Under the pieces are notes generated by a model. The model was not told the DNA's origin. It saw only the letters and a program-made list of their open reading frames with translations, and did no database searches. A DNA stretch of 64,000 bases from Ligula intestinalis (lineage: Eukaryota; Platyhelminthes; Cestoda; Diphyllobothriidea; Diphyllobothriidae): the NCBI GenBank assembly GCA_036362985.1, contig JAYGXS010000003.1, positions 79,780,998 to 79,844,997 of the forward strand, read 5' to 3'. Positions 56,222 to 64,000 of the stretch are shown one piece after another. Within the stretch, counting starts at the first letter, position 1; every line of letters starts with the position of its first letter. Position numbers and translations under genes: made by a program.

Positions 56222-58040
56222 CTTTTATTCATAAACTATGTAACTGAATATGACTTAGAGCGTCTCCGTCCCGTTGGCACGCACATACCTCGATTATATG
56301 GGCTGCCTAAGATTCACAAATATGGCATGCCCGTTCGTCCCACCCTAGATTTGAGAAACTCGCCATACCATGTGACAGCAAAATGGCTAGCAGACAAGCT
56401 GAAACCCATACAGAGTCAAATAGTACCTCACAACCTCCGAGACACCTTCGAATTCGTGGACGGCGTAAAAGACCTCGACCTGAACGGGATGATGATGTTC
56501 TCATTTGATGTCTCGTCCCTGTTCACGAACGTGCCGGTGACAGAAACAGTAGACTACATCTGTGAATTCATTACCTTGACTCAGCACGACATAGGAATGC
56601 CGGTAACTGCACTGAAGGAATTATTACTAAAATGCACCTTGAATGTACAGTTCCTATTTGACAATAACCTGTACAGACAATTGGACGGAGTAGCTATGGG
56701 CTCGCCCCTGGGCCCACTTCTAGCAAATATATTCATGGGCAAACTAGAAGCTACGCAACTTAGCCACCAGATAAATAATCTAACGTACTATAAACGGTAC
56801 GTTGACGACATATTTGCAGTTGCATCAGATCAAACTAACTTATCAACACTAATGCATACTGTAAATCGGGCGCACCCATCGATAAAATTTACCCTAGAAG
56901 AAGAACAATCTAGATCGCTTCCATTCCTTGATGTGCTATTGAGTAAAAGAGCTGATGAGAGCATTCAACATAGAGTATATCGAAAGAAGACGTGGTCTGG
57001 GAAACACATCAATTTTGCTAGTTTCGTACCGTTGAACTTCAAACGCAATTTAGTACGGTATTTGACACAAAAGGCGAAGAGGATTTGCTCGACTGATAGC
57101 ATTGAAGAGGAGCTTAAGATTATTGAAGGCGTGTTTCGACAAAATGGGTATCCTTGTCGATTTATCGCTAAAAACATGGCTGAAATGCCGTCAAAGCCCT
57201 CACTACTAACAATGGAAAAGAAACATATCGTCATCAGAGTCCCATTTCAAGGAGACGGACGAAGGGAACTACTAAGGAGGCGCCTGAGTCAAGCCGTAGT
57301 AACTACCTTCCCAGCAGCCAACGCCCATGTATTGTTCTCAACTACTCCCATCCTATTCGGAGAGATCAAGTATAAACTGCCAGCTCAGACCACCTCTATG
57401 TGCATATATTCATTTGTCTGTTCCTGTTGGACAGGATATATTGGTCGCACGAGCCGGTGTTTATCCAAAAGAGTAAGATAACACATCCCAGCATAGTTAG
57501 GGAAGGGCCAAATTAAGGGCATAAATAGTTCCATCCTATCGCACTTGGTAAACTCTGACCATCGCGTGGATGCCAAAGAGGCCTTCCGAGTGATCTACAA
57601 GGTGCCCTCGAGCTACTCAAAATTCCTCGGACAGCGTCTGTTGGCAACGGCAGAGGCTGCCGCCATTAGGCTACACCGACCAGTGCTGTGCGCCCAAAAG
57701 AACTTCGTCGCGGCGCCACAGTTACCATGGGCGAAACTAGCTAACACGCCTACACACGGTGGACCACTGGCCTCGGAAACGGACCCCCGCAGAGACGAAC
57801 AAGTCCTAAATCCAGCCACGCACACCTTATCGGCGATCTTGGACGCCGGGCCGTCTAGAGATTGACCTTCTGTCCACAATTTCCCCAACCCTCCCCCGCC
57901 GACCTTGACAACAATAACGCGAAATCTGTCCACGAACCGCCATTGTTTATTTATTTCAATACCACATAAATGTAAAGGCCTGATGAGAATTTATCGAAAA
58001 CAAACGTATGTTCGCCAATTTATCTTCTGAAACTATGTAA
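56222..58040 (+). mobile_element. Penelope-like element (RT + GIY-YIG), best-preserved copy
   Basis: One frame runs from about 56230 to 57865 with only two stops. Blocks: PRLYGLPKIHKYGMPVRPTL, motif A FSFDVSSLFTNVP, motif B GVAMGSPLGPLLANIFM, motif C YVDD at 56798-56809, RSLPFLDVLLSKRADES, then the GIY-YIG domain CIYSFVCSC...GYIGRTSR (57401-57457). TAA at 57479-57481 and TAG at 57494-57496 interrupt RVR-HIPA-L where a sister copy has REHHPAWL. The C-terminal SILSHLVNSDHRVDAKEAFR and the tail complete it. After the ORF, exact CTGATGA (57980-57986), GAATTTATC and GAAA (57996-57999) mark the 3' end. The RT and nuclease residues are all intact. The N-terminus is missing or divergent; a 56-codon frame at 56017-56187 may be its remnant. 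Confidence 0.92.
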
Positions 58041-59330
58041 ATGACCAAGTACTTGAGGTGAAATCGGGTATAGCGCTCTTTGCAGATGATAATAACCTAT
58101 GGAAGGGATAAATAAAACTAAGAGACTCCCAACATGTGTGTGGTAGTGCACTTAATGTCAGCAGGACGCCAAACAAATGCACCCTTACGATAGTATCTCC
58201 TAGAAAAAATCCGGTTTTTATCCCGCTTAAGATTCTTCAATCAAATTCAGTTTCTTCTACTGTTCCGCATTTTCTTTAAAACAGACTTTAAAAAGTACGA
58301 AAGCAACTTAGGGATCCACCTTGTAGCTTTTTGTCAGTTCACTTAATGAAAGCGCAAATCTTTGAATTAGCGTTAAAAATTAGGCTTGCACGAGACAGAC
58401 ATAGGGAGTTTCTAGCTGCACATTTATCTTAACACTGATTCTATTAACCTTTTCTTGCAATCCTATTTTCCGAGCAGATTTATCCATGACTCCAAGAAAG
58501 GACCATCGGGAATTTAGGAGATCCTCTTGAAACTATTTTCCTCTGCCTCTTGTCCCCCGGGAACCTAGAGGTCTCCATAAACCATAACTCACTCAAACGA
58601 TGGAGGCCATATGAACGTACTCAGTCTAAACTACTCACCATCACCTGAATTCCATTGCGACTCCTGAAATGTCGAGGTCCCACGGCAACTGATGCTCCTT
58701 CACGAGATTTCGTATCAAGCGCATTAGCGACCACGAGCGAACAATACACATATTTTATTATCACATTCTGAACTGCCGTTGTAGTATCAGCCTACTCTAC
58801 ACCTCTATCTTATTTTCCTAAGCAATGTTTTTCTCCTACACACGTTTTTTGAAAATGGGGACCCGTTGAACTCTGCCTCCATTTACAATGCAGGATTTTT
58901 TAACTGTCTACTTTCTAGTCCACCAGTAATTGCAAAACATCGCCAAATATTGCCCTAAAAGGACAATTTCTGCTGATTTTTTATTGCAAATTTGCACATT
59001 TTATCTGCGCATATCGTCATATTTTTTCCCGAAATTAAGTTCATTTAGATAGTGCCTTCCTGGCACTAACAAATATAAACCCAAAAAATCAACCACCTTA
59101 AATCACAGGTGCGCAAATAAACCTAGACGACATAAACGTCCCAACACCCTGTTCGAAGGCCACCGCTAGGATAATGTCAACTATGAGCACGATACCAAAA
59201 AGATTTGTTAATATTTTCCGCGAGGTACAGGAAGAATTTGTGCAGCCGCACCTATTATATACGGTAGGGCTTGGCGGCTGCGGAAAGACGTAGGTGTTTG
59301 TGAAACAGGATTACGAGAGAGGTCAGCCCA
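58041..59330. other. No recognisable gene
   Basis: No ORF or repeat that I can support. Confidence 0.4.
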
Positions 59331-59339
59331 CAACTCAAG

Positions 59340-60300
59340 ACCTCATAGAACTCTCGAGATTTTCTTTACCTTCTAAGAGACCACATATGAGCAAATCAAG
59401 CGTCCCCCAATGGGGTCCTTGATGGCTGGGCTCATTATCGAGGTGGTACTACAAAAACTCGAGAGACGGCTCTTCAAAGAGTACGAGTCCAAATTTTGGT
59501 CGCGATACGTGGCCGATGCCTTCGTTGCCATCAAACAGAACAGTATCAGTAACTGCAAAGACCGATTGAAATCGATCTTTCCCTATCTACAGTTCACGAT
59601 GGAAGGATAAGTGCAGGACAGATTTCCTTTCTTGGACGTTCTCATCTGCCGCCAACCGGAAGGCAAATTGGCGACATCTGTCTACCGTAAACTGACAAAT
59701 ACCTCGCAAATATTGACTTACAATAGTAATCGCCCACTGTAACGCAAGCAAAGTTGTATACTTACGCTATACCGACGGATCGAAACCCAATGCAGTACAC
59801 CGACTGCCAAACAAGACGAGGTAAAGCTGCTCCAGGAGCTCTTCAGAGCTAACGGCTGTTCACGAGCGTTCACTGAACGAAATGGTACGCCACCAAAAAC
59901 GCAGACTGGGGAACGTTGCCCTTCGAAGTCGTGGCGGAGCATCCCGCACATGAAGGGGGTCTCAGAAACCGTGGCTAGATCCCCCGCGTCTCTCGGAGTA
60001 GGAACGACCCACAGGTCTGCCGCCACAATCCGGAACAAGTAATGCGGCCAAAAAAACCTATACCGAAAAAAATTCAGCCGTCGCCTACCGACTTTAGTGC
60101 AGTTGTGGGATATGCAACTACAAACGCGAATGCATGAGCCTTATCTGGCGGCCAGAAGATTGCACCCAAAGTCAGAGGTAGCAACCCATGCTGCAGAGAT
60201 GGGGCACGTCTTCAACCTTGAAGCCATCGAAATTGTGGGCCCAGGTGTCGATCCCACGTCAAGGCACTTCACTGTGGACAATAAAGAGGTGACCTTATAG
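59340..60300 (+). mobile_element. Penelope-like element, heavily degraded
   Basis: A decayed motif B (TYEQIKRPPMGSLMAGLIIE, spread over a frameshift near 59400) leads into KFWSRYVADAFVAI, where motif C YVDD is YVAD (catalytic Asp lost). A stop follows at 59608, then RFPFLDVLICRQPEG and SVYRKLTNTSQIL. The GIY-YIG core is gone; 60160-60297 keeps a HAAEMGHVFNLEAIEIVG block equivalent to the nuclease C-terminus. Same family as 41930-43310. Confidence 0.75.
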
Positions 60301-60817
60301 CAACGTTTCAGTTGGTAAGTGGACTTGATCTGGATGTCGACTGAGAATATATTTTGAATCTAGCAAGACAGGATTGCCAGCCTAAAACCCAACTTCACCA
60401 AACCAGCTAACGCTACTCCCTTTTCTCGCAGAGTCGGCCATCTGTAGAATTATTTACCGACTTATGCTGTACATTCCTCCACTGAGTGTGTTCAAGAGAT
60501 ATCTGGATAATCACCTGTTAATGGTGAACCCAAACTGTCCACACCTTATCTAACGATTTAGCGACCCAATGATGAAAACACTACTGTCTTAATTGCAGTA
60601 GGTCGTTTTGTTTACATTAAATTTGGCTCTGGCGAAAATTGTCGTAGTGCAAATGCAGTGAACCTGTTATACAGTCCTCAGAAAAATAAGCAAGTCTTTC
60701 ATGAGCAAATAAATTGTAAATAGACTAAAAACGTTGAATAAAAGAGCATATGTATAAGCAAGGGCCGTGAGTATCCCTAAAAGGTGGTTGCGTAATACAG
60801 TGGACCAGGCGAGTGTG
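60301..60817. other. Downstream of the UROD exon
   Basis: Candidate 3' UTR and flank of the minus-strand UROD gene. No clear minus-strand AATAAA was spotted. Confidence 0.35.
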
Positions 60818-61009
60818 TTAGGTTGGCTTGGTTGAGAACTTATGCACGAGGTCCACAAAAGCGGCAACCTTCTCCGGTTCAACATCGGGGTAGATACCGT
60901 GGCCGAGATTGGCGATATGGGGCTTGCCCTCGAAGGCGGTCATCATCTCATGAACGCGGGAAGAAAGATCATCGAGAGGGGAATACAGCGCGCAGGGATC
61001 CAGATTGCC
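60818..61009 (-). CDS. UROD: Uroporphyrinogen decarboxylase, terminal exon
   Basis: UROD converts uroporphyrinogen III to coproporphyrinogen III in the cytosol, the fifth step of heme synthesis. This exon encodes the last 63 residues: GNLDPCALYSP, HEMMTAFEGK, then the C-terminal signature PHIANLGHGIYPDVEPE and KVAAFVDLVHK, ending FSTKPT and TAA at 60820-60818. A pyrimidine-rich TTTCTTTCTGTTTCTAG acceptor directly precedes GGC of the first codon (phase 0), exactly where other animal UROD proteins continue from a conserved Leu-Gln. No stops or shifts, so it looks functional. Earlier exons were not found up to 64000; the CR1-like element at 61.4-64 kb occupies the upstream intron or flank. Confidence 0.85.
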   Translation of the reverse strand, partial: GNLDPCALYSPLDDLSSRVHEMMTAFEGKPHIANLGHGIYPDVEPEKVAAFVDLVHKFSTKPT

Positions 61010-61588
61010 CTAGAAACAGAAAGAAATGTGGTTAAACACAGTTTAACACAAAAGTCCACTGAACTGCGTTCAAGAAAACACTCCGCAGAGTGGTAAAAGC
61101 CTAAGGTCCAACTGTATAAGGCAGAACTGTAAAGATTATGCTTGGAGACGATGCTTTTGTTTAACAATGTAATGCTCTTCCAAATAACGCGTCTGACCGG
61201 TGGGGTTGACTGTAATTTTCACAAATCGGCAAGCAGCCGCCAAAAATGGTGTCGAACGCAATTAACTCAGGAATAGAGTCTACTGCATTTACATAAATAT
61301 TGTCAAAGTTAAAACAAATAAAACATGAAAAAACTTAAGCTTTTTAATTTCCTTAGAAATTGATTTCTGTTCGCGGTATACATCGGTATATCAACAAGAA
61401 AGTAAACAGGGTAAGCTGGGGGACCTACTGACGAGCCGGATCCCCCGCAGCTGTGTCAAGCAGCGGCAGAATACCGGCGAAACGCGTGCCAGGGCCTTTT
61501 AGCTAGTACCCAGGCCGGTACATTGGCCGAATAAGAAAGTGCCTAGGAAAGAGAGTACGTGAACACATCCCGGTCTGGATAAGTAAAG

Positions 61589-62570
61589 GTGAAACTGGAT
61601 CGATCTCAAGTTTTATTCTCGCACACTTTTGATAAACCAAGAAACCACGAGTCCAGCAGGGCCAAACGCAGACGCATATGCCAGCAGAAGGCGGCTGAAG
61701 AGCAGCCTGCTAAAGACCAACCAAAGCCCTCAGTTTTATCGCAAGACAGCAGTTGGAGCACGCCATGTGAACAAAAAGCAAAGCAACCACTCCAAGAGGA
61801 TGCGGCGCATGCAGAGGACAGGTCCGTGGTTGATAAACCAGGAAACCACGAGTCCAGCAGGGCCAAACGCAGGTGTATACGCCAGCAGAAGGCGGATGCA
61901 GAACGTCCTGCTAAAGACCAACCAAAGCTCTCAGATTTATCGCGAGACAGAACTTGGAGCAGGTCATGTGAACAAAAAGCAAGACAACCACTCCAAGAGG
62001 AGACTTCTGAAGAAACGGAAGTTGAATTGGACCAAAGGGCAAACGGTAACTTAGAAGAAAATGCTACCAGCAAAATGTCCATAGAATCTTTCACAGATCT
62101 AGACTTCGAAACCCCTGCTGCTACTCTGCTTCAGTGCGATGTGACCACGGCCCAAGCTCGAGCCAACCGTAAGCAACATATAGTGATACAGGGTGCACCA
62201 GAATCAACAGCTACAGTTGCTGGGGATAAGGTGGAGCACGATCGAGGTCTCGTTTGGCAGTAGGCTAAATCACTACTAAGGGGCACTGAGTCTGTAAAAA
62301 TTCTCAAAACATTTAGAATAGGCCGCCGAATGGTTCAAGCTCTCGGCCACGACCATTAAAGGTCAGTTGGGACACCGAAGCGCAGGCACAGCTTATGCTG
62401 GAAAGGAAGTCGTCTCTGCGGACCATGTATGCTGGAGTTTTCTTTCAGCCGGATTATGAACCAAAGGAACGCAGGAAAATGCGACTTTTGAAAAACGATC
62501 TAAACGACCGAAAGAACAAAGGCGAAACCGGCCTACAAATAAGAGGATGAGAAATAGTCCACATTGAACG
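61589..62570 (+). pseudogene. CR1-like ORF1, with internal duplication and stops
   Basis: The frame 61589-62263 has two copies of a 67-residue unit (NHESSRAKRR...QQKA, RPAKDQPK, CEQKARQPLQEE), rich in charged residues, then DLDFETPAATLLQCDV and QHIVIQGAPEST. It stops at a TAG (62261-62263). Past a frameshift the typical ORF1 core continues as PRPLKVSWDTEAQAQLMLER and FFQPDYEPKERRKMRLLKND, with GETGLQIRG before a TGA at 62548. ORF1 proteins of CR1 elements bind RNA. No CCHC knuckle is seen. The ORF is inactivated. Confidence 0.7.
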
Positions 62571-62579
62571 AAATTTTCT

Positions 62580-64000
62580 TTGGCCGGAAGTAGTCAGGCG
62601 GAAAACTTAACCAAGGTCAACCGGCCGGTTCTAGAAGATACCACAAGCAATAGTGGCCGCTTCCTCGAGATCTATTATACCAACTGTCAGAGTCTCTTCA
62701 ATAAACTTGACGAACTCAAAACAATAATATCTGAGCAGAAACCGCATATAATTGCATTAACAGAGACTTGGCTGACCGAAGCAATAGGGATCAGCGAAGT
62801 CAGCATTGAAGGCTATCAACTGTTCCACTGCGACAGATCTCAACGTAGGGGGCGGAGGAGTGGCACTTTATGTAGCCAATGAAATTTCCTGTTGTCAGAG
62901 GGAAATCGCAGACATAGCTCTACGACGATATGTAATAATTTCAGGCAAAATTAAGATAAGGCAACATCCGGCACTCAATATATGCGTTGTTTATCGGCCT
63001 CCCAGCTCTAGCGAAAGTGACGACGTAGAACTGCTAAGTTCAGTGACAGTTATCTGTAAACAGGAAAATCTATTACTCCTGGGTGATTTCAACGCTCCTG
63101 GCATCAATTGGATGAGGCCTGGAGTAAAGGCCGCAGCAGCACCTTTCAAGTATCAACTACTTCAGTTTTCTTTGGAGGAATATCTCATTCAACACATAGA
63201 CTTCACAACCCGACTGCGAGAAGGCCAGCGATCAAACCATCTAGATCTCGTTTTTAGTAAAGAAGAGGGGGTCATAAGGGAAGTGAAATCACAACCGCCA
63301 CTTGGGTTAAGCGACCACGTTGCTTTTACCTGCGTGTGTTACCTACTGTCTCCAAAATCGCAAATAAAGAGGCGCAGAAATATTTGGAAAGCCGATTTTG
63401 AAGAAATGATACGTACCGCTTCCATAGAAAACTGGTTACCCAGTACGAACGATACAAATGAATTATGGCAGCATATCCAAGAGACTGTAGAGCGCTTAAT
63501 TGAAGCCCATTGCCCAATGACCATGTGCCAGACCTCCATACGTCAACCAGCCGATAAAAAGGGCCATGAAGAAGAAACAAAGGTTGTGGGAAAAGTACGA
63601 GCATCTTCAAGATTCAACATCACTTGCCGAATATAAAGCGCAACGAAATATATGCCGCAAGGAAATGCGAAATTCTAGAACTGCCTTTGAGCGTCAACTT
63701 ACAACAAAAGCCACAATATGTCCAAAGAAGTTTTATGGATACATCCCCAGTCAAAGGAAGCACCGGGACGACATTGCAGCTCTAAGGGATAACCTCGGGA
63801 ACGTAGTAACGGAAGGACCGCGGAAAGTAGAGTTACTGTCAGAGTTTTTCAGATCGGCGTTTACGATGGAATCCCCCGACGACATTTCGGGAATAGAAGT
63901 GGGCGAAGGTACAGCCGTTATTTAAACTGTTACCTTTTCTGTCGCAGACGTAAGATATGTCCTCAGTCACATCAAACCAGACAAGTCACCTGGACCGGAT
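62580..64000 (+). pseudogene. CR1-like ORF2: endonuclease and start of RT
   Basis: LEIYYTNCQSLFNKLDEL and IIALTETWL open the APE-type endonuclease. After a shift near 62850: NVGGGGVALYVANEIS, LNICVVYRPPSS, LLLLGDFNAPGINW, RSNHLDLVFS and GLSDHVAF. All expected catalytic residues (N, E, D/N of GDFN, SDH) are present. A second shift near 63560 leads to KYEHLQDSTSLAEYKAQRNI and RKVELLSEFFRSAFTMESPD. A TAA at 63923-63925 stands where copy 2 has glutamate. The RT starts at 63970 and leaves the window. Confidence 0.85.

Larger units (their letters stand above)
61400..64000 (+). mobile_element. CR1-like non-LTR retrotransposon, copy 3 (5' part, runs off the window)
   Basis: A 5' UTR-like region (about 61400-61588) is followed by an ORF1 and an ORF2 whose N-terminal endonuclease is present, cut by the window edge at the start of the RT (DKSPGPD). 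The segment at 63866-63925 matches CR1 copy 2 at 7373-7310, so the two copies complement each other. It is inserted upstream of the UROD terminal exon in the opposite orientation. Confidence 0.85.

Noticed and set aside
1195..58040. CRISPR array, because short motifs recur
   Set aside because: The copies are kilobases apart, on both strands, and of varying length; there is no regular spacer pattern, and the window is eukaryotic.
60842..61096. 84-codon plus-strand frame (NIGVDTVAEIGDMGLALEGG)
   Set aside because: It is exactly antisense to the UROD terminal exon, which has family motifs and a splice acceptor.
61021..61400. Further UROD exons upstream of the terminal exon
   Set aside because: I read the minus strand here and found no UROD blocks; it is treated as intron.

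Overview
This 64 kb window is eukaryotic, repeat-rich DNA, most probably from a parasitic flatworm. No operons or ribosome-binding sites are visible. One host gene has a 37-nt intron, a size typical of flatworm micro-introns. The retroelements are CR1-like, RTE-like with C2H2 zinc fingers, and Penelope-like (PLE). From memory, zinc-finger-tailed reverse transcriptases of this kind are abundant in diphyllobothriid tapeworm proteomes (Schistocephalus, Spirometra, Dibothriocephalus); that placement is inference. A 10-N gap inside a CA repeat shows this is a draft assembly.

Only three host genes are visible. (1) A three-exon coiled-coil gene on the minus strand at 39260-41142 resembles the VMAC family. 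(2) A terminal exon of a mitochondrial carrier (SLC25) lies on the plus strand at about 43959-44299. (3) The terminal exon of uroporphyrinogen decarboxylase (UROD) lies on the minus strand at 60818-61009. The rest of genes 2 and 3 was not found in the window.

The remainder is mostly decayed mobile DNA. 4.0-7.4 kb: two head-to-tail CR1-like copies (minus). 8.9-17.4 kb: PLE fragments, their pseudo-LTR-like modules and a 141-bp-arm palindrome. 18.4-19.1 kb: a fold-back element. 21.06-23.98 kb: a PLE bracketed by inverted pseudo-LTRs. 24.1-26.8 kb: module fragments, a MITE and a PLE tail. 27.5-31.8 kb: promoter-plus-hammerhead-like modules, one interrupted by an inverted pair of tRNA-derived SINEs. 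33.4-33.9 and 44.5-44.9 kb: a dispersed 470-bp repeat. 35.0-38.4 kb: a near full-length CR1-like element with a 2A-like leader and a PHD-like finger. 41.9-43.4 kb: a PLE. 45.8-48.3 kb: an RTE-like element whose catalytic core has been cleanly deleted. 49.9-55.4 kb: diverged LTR-like repeats. 56.2-58.0 and 59.3-60.3 kb: PLEs. 61.4-64.0 kb: the 5' part of another CR1-like element, running off the edge.

The most striking signal is a short module repeated across the window in several sequence families. It carries a TATA-like box (CTATAAATAC), then a hammerhead-like core (CTGATGA, short stem, GAAAC), then a conserved tail. It often occurs as head-to-head inverted pairs. PLEs are known to carry hammerhead ribozyme motifs in their pseudo-LTRs, so this is best read as the PLE replication module. 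However, many copies have one extra base before stem II, and some pairs have no PLE coding sequence between them.
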